Source: Chlorobiota bacterium | GTDB taxonomy: Bacteria > Bacteroidota > Ignavibacteria > OLB7 | Length of the DNA stretch: 64,000 nucleotides | Assembly: GCA_016710285.1 (NCBI GenBank) | Contig: JADJXR010000001.1 | Coordinates: 2,416,001 to 2,480,000, forward strand | Reading direction: 5' to 3' | Part shown: positions 43,272-52,200 of the stretch, piece after piece | Position numbering within the stretch: position 1 is the first letter of the stretch | Layout of the letters: every line of letters starts with the position of its first letter | Program-made: the position numbers and the translations under genes | Notes under the pieces: model-generated | Databases searched by the model: none | Told to the model about the DNA's origin: nothing | What the model saw: the letters and a program-made list of their open reading frames with translations, nothing else

Positions 43272-44351
43272 CTACGCGCTGGCTTGGGCTTCGTAAATCG
43301 CCCTGATCACTTCCTCCATCGGCGGCTCGGTGATGGTGATATCCTCCACGGCGCAACGCTCGGTAAGGAAGGTGATGGCATCGCGGGTGATGCCAGGGCG
43401 GTTGCCGGAAAGGTTCAACACGATTCGGAACGGCTGGGCGGCGGCCACTTGCCACGGGTGGCCGGTAAGGCTGGCATCGCCGGTAAGCTGGGCCGTAAGC
43501 TGCGGGGATAGTGGCTCGGCAAGGGTGGCCTCAAGCCGCTTCCCCCGCAGGAATCGCTCGCGCAGGTCGCTCACCGGACCGTCGAAAATTGCCTCACCCT
43601 CGCTGATAACCACCACTCGCTCGGCCAGCGTTTCAACGTCGCCAGCATCGTGCGAGGTGATGAAAATCGTGGTCCCTTCGCTGGCGTTTACCGCTCGGAT
43701 ATGCTCCCGCAGCAGCCCTTTCGCCACCACGTCCAACCCGATGGATGGCTCGTCCAACAACAGAAGCAAGGGGTTGTGGAGCAGGCTGGCAACCACTTCG
43801 CACCGCATCCGCTGGCCCAGCGAAAGTTTCCGGACCGGAGTGGTAAGGTATTCGCCAATCCCGAACGACTCCACCAACTGGTCCAGCCGCTGGCGGTAGA
43901 AATGGCCCTCAAGCTCGTAGATTTTTGAGAGGAGGTAGTAAGTCTCGATTGGAGGGAGGTGGAACCAAAGCTGAGATTTCTGGCCGAAGACGGACCCAAG
44001 CTGAAACGCCAGCTGCTTCCGCTGCCGCCACGGGTTGAACCCCAGGACCTCGGCATGGCCGCTGGTGGGGTGAAGTATCCCCGTCAGCATTTTTATGGTG
44101 GTGGATTTCCCCGATCCGTTCGGTCCGATAAACGCAATCCGCTCGCCACGTTCGGCTTGCAGGGATAGCCCTTTCACCGCCACGGTCACTTCTTCCGGGC
44201 CACGCCCAGCCAGCCCCCGCAAGAACCCCGCAACCCCAGGCTGGCGACGGAGGCGGCGGAATTCCTTCCGAAGCAACTCGGTGCGGATGGCAAGCGGGGA
44301 AGTGGATGGAGATGGAAATGGAGATGGATGGAGGTCCCGGTGGCGTTGCAT
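43272..44351 (-). CDS. ABC transporter ATP-binding protein (ABC-2 exporter type), no adjacent permease
   Basis: A 359-residue ATPase with Walker A FIGPNGSGKST, a Q-loop region SVFGQKSQLWFHLPP, signature KLSLGQRMRCE and Walker B LLLLLDEPSIGLD. The FGQKSQLWF/LSLGQRMR pattern belongs to the viologen/daunorubicin-type ABC-2 subfamily, whose ATPase usually precedes two permease genes. None is found here: the gene is followed by the FKBP genes. The N terminus contains a repeat-encoded HPSPFPSPSTSP from a short ATGGAG-type DNA repeat, so the exact start may lie further in. It begins three bases after the hydrolase stop, so it is translationally linked to it. Confidence 0.88.
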   Translation of the reverse strand: MQRHRDLHPSPFPSPSTSPLAIRTELLRKEFRRLRRQPGVAGFLRGLAGRGPEEVTVAVKGLSLQAERGERIAFIGPNGSGKSTTIKMLTGILHPTSGHAEVLGFNPWRQRKQLAFQLGSVFGQKSQLWFHLPPIETYYLLSKIYELEGHFYRQRLDQLVESFGIGEYLTTPVRKLSLGQRMRCEVVASLLHNPLLLLLDEPSIGLDVVAKGLLREHIRAVNASEGTTIFITSHDAGDVETLAERVVVISEGEAIFDGPVSDLRERFLRGKRLEATLAEPLSPQLTAQLTGDASLTGHPWQVAAAQPFRIVLNLSGNRPGITRDAITFLTERCAVEDITITEPPMEEVIRAIYEAQASA

Positions 44352-44354
44352 CGG

Positions 44355-45680
44355 TTACTTCCCTATCCATCCCGCAATTTCCGCAATCACCTCCGGCGCA
44401 ACGTGCCCGGCAACTTCGTACTCGGTCGGGTTGCTGATCCCCGTTCCGGCCATAAACAGGTGGTTCAGATTGGGGAATGTTTTGAAGGTGGTGTGGCCCC
44501 GTGCGGCAAGCGCATCTTGCCAGTTCACCAGGTCGTCTTTTGTCACCTGGTAATCGCGCCCCCCATGCAGGACCAAGATTTTTCGCAGCAGCGTGGAAGC
44601 CAGCACCGGGGCGTTGTACCCTTTCAAGTCAAGCCAGTATGAGGCCGGAACCCCCATCAGTTCTGCGGGGCTTTGGGTGCTTCCGGGTTGCAGTTGGTCA
44701 ATGGTTGCGGCTTGCTTGGTGAGCATGGCCAGCTGGGCTTGTTCTTTTGCGTCAATCGTGTCGTCCAGCCCGGCAAGGTAGGTCATCTGCTCAACGATCA
44801 CATGGTTCAGCGGGCGGGTGGCTCCGGCAAGGATCACAAGCCCGGCAATTTTCGGATCGGCGGCGGCAATTTTTGGGGCAAGCATTCCGCCCAGGCTGTG
44901 CCCCAAAACGTAGATCCGCTTTGGGTCAATCGCTCCGTTTGTGCGGAGCATCGCCACGGCAGCAACGGCATCGTCCACCACTTCTTCTTTCACGGTCAGG
45001 TTGGCAATCGTCGCCATTTTCATCTGGTGGGTCAGCGTCCGTTTGTCGTAGCGTAGCACGGCAATCCCTTGCGAGGCCAGCCCCCAGGCAAGGTCGCGGA
45101 ACGGCTTGTTTGGGCCAATCGTCTCGTCGCGGTCGTTCGGGCCGGACCCGTGGACCAGCACCACGGCGGGGAATGGTCCCTTGCCGTTGGGAATCGTCAA
45201 AGTTCCGGGCAGCTCCCACTGGCCGCTTCCAACCTTCACCTCCTGCTCGGTGAAACTCCCCTGAATCACATAGTCCGGCAGCGCGCCCGATTGCGATTTT
45301 GCCGGAAGGAAGAACAGCCCCGCAACCTTCCCTTGCGGGTCCATCACCACCTTCGTGTCAATGTGCTGGTTGGTGAACTTGCAGGCCACGTAGCAGATGT
45401 CGTAGCCCTGCAATTTTTCGGTCCGTGTCTCCCCGGTCAGGGCGGTGAACTGGCCAAGCTGCTGCTGCAATTGTCCCCAAAGTTCTTTCAGCTTTGCCTC
45501 GGGCATTGCCGATTGCATGGTGGCATCCATCATCGCAACGGCATCGGCGTAGCGTCCGGCGGAAAGGTGGCCAACAAACTGCTGGGCGATCGCAACGGGG
45601 TTGGAATCCGGGTGCGGCTGGGCGCAACCAATCGCGGAGCAAAAAACGAAGGTGGCCAGAATCGGAAAAAGGAAACGCAT
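44355..45680 (-). CDS. Exported alpha/beta hydrolase with N-terminal DUF3887 domain
   Basis: A 441-residue protein. After a signal (LATFVFCSAIGCA) comes a DUF3887-like NTF2 domain (QQFVGHLSAGRYADAVAMMD, YDICYVACKFTNQHIDTKVV), then an alpha/beta-hydrolase: oxyanion region VVLVHGSGPNDRDETIG, nucleophile elbow LGHSLGGMLAP, and a C-terminal HGGRDYQVTKDDLVNW with acid and LNHLFMAG with the histidine. The triad is therefore complete. Such proteins are esterases or peptidase-like enzymes of unknown substrate. It lies 65 bases after the cystathionine synthase gene and directly before the ABC ATPase. Confidence 0.88.
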   Translation of the reverse strand: MRFLFPILATFVFCSAIGCAQPHPDSNPVAIAQQFVGHLSAGRYADAVAMMDATMQSAMPEAKLKELWGQLQQQLGQFTALTGETRTEKLQGYDICYVACKFTNQHIDTKVVMDPQGKVAGLFFLPAKSQSGALPDYVIQGSFTEQEVKVGSGQWELPGTLTIPNGKGPFPAVVLVHGSGPNDRDETIGPNKPFRDLAWGLASQGIAVLRYDKRTLTHQMKMATIANLTVKEEVVDDAVAAVAMLRTNGAIDPKRIYVLGHSLGGMLAPKIAAADPKIAGLVILAGATRPLNHVIVEQMTYLAGLDDTIDAKEQAQLAMLTKQAATIDQLQPGSTQSPAELMGVPASYWLDLKGYNAPVLASTLLRKILVLHGGRDYQVTKDDLVNWQDALAARGHTTFKTFPNLNHLFMAGTGISNPTEYEVAGHVAPEVIAEIAGWIGK

Positions 45681-45745
45681 AGCGAACGAAGATTGTGTGA
45701 GTTGTTAATGGCCCGGAACCCGCGTGCCGATTGCTTCGGCGGCGG

Positions 45746-46879
45746 CTATCCAGCAAGCGCTTGTTCCAAATCGGCAATCAAATCATCGGGATGTTCAAGG
45801 CCGATGGAAACGCGAAGCAGGGATTCCGGGGTTCCGCTTTCGGGCGGCTCCACCGATGCGCGGTGTTCAATCAAACTTTCAACCCCGCCCAGGCTTGTGG
45901 CGCGGGTGAACAGCTGGGTTCGGGCCGCAACGGCCATTGCTTCGGCGCGGTGGCCATCCACCTGGAAGGCAAGCATCCCGCCGAATAATTCCATCTGGCT
46001 TGCCGCAACGCCATGCCCGGGGTGAAGCGGAAGCCCGGGATAATGGACCGCAGTGACGCGCGGATGCTGCTGCAAGAAATCGGCCACCGCAGCCGCCCCA
46101 GCCGATTGCGCCCGCACACGCAGCGGCAACGTTGGGATGCTCCGCAACGCAAGCCAGCAATCGAACGGGGAAGGGACCGCGCCCCCCACAACCTGGCACT
46201 GCCGGATTGACTCCGTGAGTTGGCACCCTTCGCGGGCAACGATGCAGCCGCCGGTCAGGTCGCTGTGGCCGCCAATGTATTTGGTGGTGGAGTGAAGCAC
46301 AAGGTCCACACCAAGCTGGATTGGGCGTTGCAGGATTGGGGTTGCCCATGTGTTGTCGCACAACACCAACGCGCCAACGGCGTGGGCAAGGCGGCAAACT
46401 TCGCGAAGGTCGGTGATTCGGAGCGTGGGGTTGGATGGAGTTTCGGTTATCACCAATCGCGTGGCGGGGGTGATTGCCGCCTGGACCTGCGCAAGGTCCT
46501 CCATCGGCACATACGTTGTGTGCAGCCCCCATTGCTGGAAGATGCCGGTGAGCATCGTCCGGCTGCCGTAGTACATCGCCAGCGGGGCCAGCACGTGATC
46601 CCCGGGCCGCAGCGATTGCAGCACCGCCATCATCGCTGCCGAGCCTGAGGCAAACGCAACGCCGTGGCTTCCCCCTTCCAACGCAGCAATCGTGGATTCC
46701 AGTGCCGAGCGGTTCGGGTTATCTATTTGGGAATAGATGTAGCCTTCCGGGTAGGTCCCGTCGGGGTTCCGCTGGAAGGTGCTGGAAAGGATAATGGCCG
46801 GAGCCACCGGCTGCATTGCCCCTGCCGCCGCCGGGCCGGGCGCGTGGCCGGCATGGACGGCAATGGTTTGGATGTTCAT
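45746..46879 (-). CDS. Cystathionine gamma-synthase/lyase-family PLP enzyme
   Basis: A 377-residue trans-sulfuration enzyme. The pyridoxal-phosphate lysine is K200 in HSTTKYIGGHSDLTGG; other marks are YSQIDNPNRSALESTIAALE, FASGSAAMMAVLQSL, YGSRTML, ITETPSNPTLRITD and LCDNTWATP. Sequence alone does not separate cystathionine gamma-synthase, cystathionine lyase, O-acetylhomoserine sulfhydrylase or methionine gamma-lyase. The ATG at 46879 fits the family start IQTIAVHAG. It lies 39 bases after yraN in an adk-yraN-PLP enzyme-hydrolase-ATPase run. Confidence 0.9.
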   Translation of the reverse strand: MNIQTIAVHAGHAPGPAAAGAMQPVAPAIILSSTFQRNPDGTYPEGYIYSQIDNPNRSALESTIAALEGGSHGVAFASGSAAMMAVLQSLRPGDHVLAPLAMYYGSRTMLTGIFQQWGLHTTYVPMEDLAQVQAAITPATRLVITETPSNPTLRITDLREVCRLAHAVGALVLCDNTWATPILQRPIQLGVDLVLHSTTKYIGGHSDLTGGCIVAREGCQLTESIRQCQVVGGAVPSPFDCWLALRSIPTLPLRVRAQSAGAAAVADFLQQHPRVTAVHYPGLPLHPGHGVAASQMELFGGMLAFQVDGHRAEAMAVAARTQLFTRATSLGGVESLIEHRASVEPPESGTPESLLRVSIGLEHPDDLIADLEQALAG

Positions 46880-46918
46880 GGGTTTGGAGTCGTCGGGACG
46901 CATTGGCGCAAGGGGTTG

Positions 46919-47293
46919 TTAGAAGGCATCTTTGTGGTGGCGAATCTCCGGCTGGCCATCCCGCCCGGTGACGTAATCAATCGCCACCACGTCGAACCGG
47001 GCTTCGTAGTCGCTCATCTTGTTGACGTGGATGAAGCCTTCGGCCACTTTGCGGATTTGCCGCCGCTTCCCCATGGTCACCGCGTCTTCGGGCGTTCCAA
47101 ACCCGTGGCTGCGCCGCGCCTTCACCTCAACAAACACGTAGATCGGGCCGTCGCGCATCACCAAATCAATCTCACCAACCTTCCCAAACCGGAAGTTTTT
47201 TTTCACCAACCGGTAGCCTATGCCCAGCAGGTATTCCAACGCAAGCTCTTCCTGCGTTGCGCCATCGGCACGGCGGTTGGTGGGCGTGTTCAT
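46919..47293 (-). CDS. yraN: YraN/UPF0102 family endonuclease-fold protein
   Basis: A 124-residue protein of the UPF0102 family with the Holliday-junction-resolvase-like fold: AAxxL-type opening (EELALEYLLGIGYRLVKKNF), the catalytic-type acidic motif GEIDLVMRDG, and FVEVKARRSHGFGTPEDAV. These residues match the PD-(D/E)xK nuclease core E-x-D...E-V-K. The biological role is not settled. The ATG at 47293 is chosen because the frame upstream to 47395 runs into the adk gene. It is 58 bases downstream of adk. Confidence 0.92.
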   Translation of the reverse strand: MNTPTNRRADGATQEELALEYLLGIGYRLVKKNFRFGKVGEIDLVMRDGPIYVFVEVKARRSHGFGTPEDAVTMGKRRQIRKVAEGFIHVNKMSDYEARFDVVAIDYVTGRDGQPEIRHHKDAF

Positions 47294-47351
47294 TTGGCAG
47301 AGAGGTCCAAATTGGAAGATGTGATAATGGCAACGCGCAGCCATTGCTGGC

Positions 47352-47909
47352 TTACTGGCCCAACGCGGCAACAATCCGTTCCTGCACTTCGGCAACGTCC
47401 CCCAATCCGTTCACTTCCGTCACCACATCGGCGGCGTGTGTGCGGTAGAATCCCAGCACCGGCGCGGTCTCCTGGTCGTACACCTCCAATCGGCGTTGGA
47501 TCACTTCCTCGTTGTCGTCGGCGCGGCCACGGCTTAGCATTCGTTGGACGATTTCCTGCTGCGGTGCGGTCAGATACACCACGCGGTGGATTGCCCGCCC
47601 GGCTGCGGAAAGCGCGGCAGATAGTGCTTCGGCCTGGCCCAGGTTGCGCGGGAATCCATCAAGGATGAAGCCGTTGGCGCACTCCGGTTCGTTCAGTGCC
47701 GTCACGGCGATTTCGGTGGTAAGCTCGTCGGGGACCAGAAGGCCGTTGTCGGTGTAGTATTTCACCTTCTGCCCAAGCTCCTGGCCCGATTGGATTGCAG
47801 CGCGGAAAATCGCCCCGGTTGAGATGTGCGGAACCCCAAGGCGTTCGGCCAGCAGTGCGGCTTGCGTCCCTTTGCCCACGCCGGGCGCGCCAAAAAAGAT
47901 GATGTTCAT
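47352..47909 (-). CDS. adk: Adenylate kinase (short form)
   Basis: A 185-residue enzyme that interconverts ATP, AMP and ADP. P-loop GAPGVGKGTQ lies at residues 7-16, followed by STGAIFRAAI, the AMP-binding FILDGFPRNLGQAEAL and RADDNEEVIQRRLEVYDQET. The LID domain is the short type with no zinc site. The ATG at 47909 gives the universal start MNIIFFGAPG; the frame upstream to 48011 is spurious. It leads a five-gene minus-strand run. Confidence 0.96.
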   Translation of the reverse strand: MNIIFFGAPGVGKGTQAALLAERLGVPHISTGAIFRAAIQSGQELGQKVKYYTDNGLLVPDELTTEIAVTALNEPECANGFILDGFPRNLGQAEALSAALSAAGRAIHRVVYLTAPQQEIVQRMLSRGRADDNEEVIQRRLEVYDQETAPVLGFYRTHAADVVTEVNGLGDVAEVQERIVAALGQ

Positions 47910-48038
47910 GGTTGAAAGGTTAAGCAATGAGTGTAGAGTAATCTGCGCGGCTGGCGCGGCGGCCAGCGTGGCAAACGTTGATGCGGGATTGAAATGGGTA
48001 AAGGCCAACAATGTTGGAGGAGGGGAGCGGAGCCTGAT

Positions 48039-48652
48039 TCAGGTTGCCGCCAACGTGCAAAAGACAAACCGCTGCAATGTTCCGAACGGCGTTTGGTGGT
48101 CGTGGTCACGGCATTCCCGTGCGGCAAACCCCGGATTGAACCGCCCCGACAGCGATGATGCGGAGTATTGGGTCACGTCCAGCCCGCTGCATTTCGCGGT
48201 CCGTCGGTGCCGAATGTCCCAATCACCAAGAAGCCCGTCACCCATTCCGAAACGGTTGCAACGTACTTCGCAATCTCTTCCGGTTTTGTAAGGAAGTGGA
48301 AGACGGCGCGGTCGTGCCACACGGCGTAGTGGCGTTGCGGCGCGAACTCCGTGATGTCGGCAACCACCCACGTTACCCGCGTGGCTTGTTCGCCAAGCCG
48401 TTGCTTCGCCCGCGCCAATGCTTCGCTGCTGATATCCAACACGGTGATGTCGGTGAAGCCTTCGGCAAGCAAGAAATCCACCAGATGGCTGTCGCCGCCG
48501 CCAACGTCAATGATTGGCGCGGAGTGGGGTAGCCGAAGCTCCCGAATCATCTCCAACGATGGCGATGGAACCGCCTGGGTCCAGCTAACCTGGTCCGGCG
48601 ATTTGGTCCGGTACACATCTTCCCAATGGTTTTTTCGTTCAGGGTTGACCAT
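48039..48652 (-). CDS. Class I SAM-dependent methyltransferase, with an apparent one-base frameshift
   Basis: The first frame gives a small methyltransferase (NHWEDVYRTKSPDQVSW, motif I APIIDVGGGDSHLVDFL, ITVLDISSEAL, VVADITEF, WHDRAVFHFL) that runs to GTFGTDGPR and then loses homology before a TGA. In the neighbouring frame it continues without overlap as KCSGLDVTQYSASSL and ends HQTPFGTLQRFVFCTL, exactly what this family has after GPxxCSGL. One A (plus strand T) seems missing in the run at 48192-48194. The restored length is about 204 residues. The start is ATG 48652. Target unknown; it is divergent from the metal-resistance operon. Confidence 0.85.
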
Positions 48653-48738
48653 GCTGATGCTTGGAAAATTTCTGGCGAATATACTTCCAAACGAATGGTT
48701 GATACTACTTCGCATCGCCAGCGCGGCGGCGGTTGGGC

Positions 48739-48768
48739 TTGTTCAGTGGGCGGCAGCGGTTATATTTG
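48739..48768 (+). promoter_or_regulatory. Bacteroidota-type promoter of the metal-resistance operon
   Basis: TTG (48739-48741), a 19-base spacer and TATATTTG (48761-48768) match TTG/TAnnTTTG. The first gene start (48789) lies 20 bases downstream. Confidence 0.6.
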
Positions 48769-48788
48769 CGGCCTTAACGCGAACCCCC

Positions 48789-49145
48789 ATGGGCCAATCC
48801 ATAACTCATACGATTGTGTGTTTGCTGCTGGCAATCTTCTCGATTGTTGAGCGGTCGCTCCCATGCGTTGATGAACCAACCCACGGCACGCTCCCCGCCG
48901 CCGCGCACGCTGCCGAGGGGGATTGCGCCGCCGCTGACGAACAGGAAGGGGAAAGCCGCCACGGCAGCAGCCACACCGATGCCTGCGACCATTGCTTCTG
49001 TTCCTGCCCGTGCCATATCCCGGCATTGCAGCCAACGGTTCACGTTTCCGATTCCCCCCATCCCGTTTCCCCGCTGTTCCTTTCCTACATCGAAACACCA
49101 TCCGACGGGGTTGCCGACAACCCCGACCACGTCCCGCTTTCATAA
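48789..49145 (+). CDS. Small exported Cys/His-rich protein preceding the CzcCBA-type pump
   Basis: A 118-residue protein with a hydrophobic signal (HTIVCLLLAIFSIVERSLPC) and a striking metal-ligand cluster SHTDACDHCFCSCPCHIPAL. Similar small Cys/His proteins (DUF6660-like) stand before RND metal pumps in Bacteroidota; they may bind or sense metal in the periplasm, which is inference. The ATG at 48789 lies just after a good promoter. The frame is open further upstream to an ATG at 48651, but that would overlap the divergent methyltransferase start. The pump gene follows 108 bases downstream. Confidence 0.65.
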   Translation: MGQSITHTIVCLLLAIFSIVERSLPCVDEPTHGTLPAAAHAAEGDCAAADEQEGESRHGSSHTDACDHCFCSCPCHIPALQPTVHVSDSPHPVSPLFLSYIETPSDGVADNPDHVPLS

Positions 49146-49253
49146 CTCCAAGTAGGTCCCACGCTACCGCAGCAACGATGCCGCACGGATAGTTCTTGTC
49201 CGCCTGCGGTGTCGGGTCGCTATCCTCTATTCACCAAACTTGGAGCCACGTTC

Positions 49254-52200
49254 ATGTTTAACGCAATTATTGCGTTCTCGCTCCGGCATCGCGCGCTTGT
49301 GTTGTTGGCGGTGCTGGGGCTTGCTGCCGGGGGGGTGTATGCCTTCAGCCGGCTGCCGATTGATGCCGTCCCCGACATCACCAATAATCAAGTTCAAGTC
49401 CTGACCTCGGCCCCGGCATTTTCGCCGGTTGAGGTGGAGCGGTTCATCACCTTTCCGATTGAGACATCGCTGAAATCGTTGCCGGACCTTGCGGAGCTTC
49501 GCTCCCTTTCGCAGTCGGGTCTGTCGGTGGTCACGGTGGTGTTCCATGATGATGTTGACATCTATTTCGCCCGCCAGCAAGTTCTGGAAAAACTGCGCGA
49601 AGCCGAAGAGCTTATCCCCGATGGAGTTGAGCGGCCAGAGCTTGCGCCGGTATCCACCGGGTTGGGGGAGATTTTCCGCTACATCGTCCGCGACACCACC
49701 GGCAAATTGTCGGCAATGGACCTGCGGACGGTGCAGGACTACATCGTCCGGCGCGGATTGCTTGGCACGCCGGGCCTTGCCGAAGTCAACTCGCTGGGGG
49801 GATTTGTCAAGCAGTTCCACATCCTTGTTCGCCCCGACGCGTTGGCGGCCTACGGCATCACCCTTCGCCAGGTTTTCGAGGCGGTTGCCCGCACCAGCGG
49901 AAACGCCGGTGGGGCGTATATCGAGAATGGGCCGGAGCAGTATTCGGTGCGCTCTGTTGGGCTGGCAACGGGGATTGCTGATTTGCAATCCACCGTCATC
50001 CGCGTTTCGCCAGGGGGAACGCCGCTGCTGCTTGCCGACGTTGCCGACGTCCAGCCTGGCGCGGCAATCCGTTTTGGTTCCGCCTCGCAAGATGGAAAAG
50101 GGGAAGTGGTGACCGGCATCACCATGCAGCTGAAAGGGGCAAACTCCCGCGTCACCGTCAATGCCGTGAAGCAAAGGATTGAGGAGCTTCGCGGCGCGCT
50201 TCCCCCCGGGGTGGTGATTGAGCCATACTACGACCGCGAAGAGCTTGTGGACCGGACCATCACCACCGTGATTACCAACTTGATGGAGGGCGCGCTGCTG
50301 GTGGTTGGGGTGCTGCTTCTGTTTTTGGTGAACCTTCGCGCGGGGATTGTGCTTGCCTCGGTGATCCCCCTCTCGATGCTTTTTGCCGGGATTATGATGG
50401 TGCTAACCGGGCAGTCAGGAAACCTGATGTCGTTGGGGGCGATTGACTTCGGCCTGGTGGTGGATGGCTCGCTGATTATCGTCGAGAATTGCTTGCGGAT
50501 GCTGGAGTCGCGCTACCGGCAATCGGGGGGCGTTCCCCTTACCGATGTGGAGATGCGCCGGCTGCTCTATGCCGGTTCGGTGGAGGTTCGGAAGGCCGCG
50601 CAGTTTGGGGAGATCATCATCATCGTGGTCTATCTCCCGATACTCACCCTTCAAGGGATCGAAGGGAAGCTCTTCCGCCCAATGGCCCTTACCGTGGCGT
50701 ATGCCTTGGTTGGCGCGCTGCTGATGTCGGTCACGTACGTTCCGGCAATGCTCTCGCTGGTGCTGAAAAAGCAGGGGCGGGTCCGCCACTCCCCGATTAT
50801 CACAACGCTGCAACGGTGGTACGCGCCGCTGCTGCGGCGTTCGCTGGGGATGCGCTGGGTGATTGTCCCCACAACGGTGCTGCTGCTTGCTGGCGCAATC
50901 TTCACCTTCACCCGGTTGGGGGGGGAGTTTATCCCACGGCTGGACGAAGGGGATATCGCCATGCACATCATCCGAATCCCCTCGGTGTCGCTTACCGAGT
51001 CGCAGCAGATCACCAACCGCGTGGAAGCCATTCTGAAAAAATTCCCCGAAGTCCGCACCGTTGTTAGCAGCACCGGGCGCGCCGAAATCTCAACCGACCC
51101 GATGGGGGTGGAACTTGCCGATGCCTACGTGATGCTTCACCCCCGCGAGGAGTGGAACACCGGAAGAACAAAAGCGGAGCTGGTGGAAGCAATGGACCAA
51201 GCGCTGAAAAATGTCCCGGGGGCCGGCGTTCAATTCTTGCAGCCGATTGAGATGCGGATGAACGAGCTGATTGCCGGCGCGCGCGGCGACGTGGTGGTGA
51301 AGATCACCGGGGAGGAGTTCCAGACGTTGAACCCCGCTGCCGAATCGGTTGCCCGCATCCTTCGCGGAACGCCCGGCGCGGCAGATGTCACGCTGGAACA
51401 AACGTCAGGGCTGCCGCAGCTGGTGATCCGCCCCAACCGCGCCGCAATCGCACGGTACGGGATGACGGTGGAGGAGGTGAACGACGTTATCCGCACCGCC
51501 ATTGGCGGGATGAAAGCCGCCGAAGTTGCCGAAGGTGAGAAACGGTTCGACGTTGTGGTTCGCCTTGCCGAGCCAGCACGCAACAACGCGGAAGCGATTG
51601 GGAATATCTGGGTCAGCACCCCTTCCGGGCCTCGCGTGCCGTTGTCGGAACTGGCATCGGTGGCGTTGGAGGAAGGCCCCACGCGGGTTCTGCGCCAGGA
51701 CGGTTCGCGATTTGTGATGGTCCAAGCCAACGTCCGCGGGCGCGATGTTGAAAGTTTTGTGAACGAGGTCCGCGCCAAGATCACCGCCGAACTGAAGCTC
51801 CCCGCCGGATACAACATCACGTTTGGCGGCCAGTTCGAAAATCTTCAGGCGGCATCGCAGCGGCTAACCATTGTTGTTCCGATTGCCCTTGCGCTGATCT
51901 TTGGCTTGCTGTTCCAAACCTTCCGTTCGGCACGGATAGGGGTGATGATCTTCCTTTGCGTGCCGATGGCGATTATTGGGGGCATTGGCGGGCTGGTGAT
52001 TGCTGGGCTGCCGTTCTCCATTTCCGCCGGCGTTGGCTTCATCGCCCTGTTCGGAATCGCGGTGCTGAACGGCATTGTGATGGTGGCCGCAATCCGGAAG
52101 TTCCAAACCGAAGGATTCCCCCGGCGCGAAGCGGTGCTGGCCGGTGCCGAGGAGCGGTTGCGCCCGGTTGTCACCACTGCTGCGTTGGCGGCCTTCGGTT

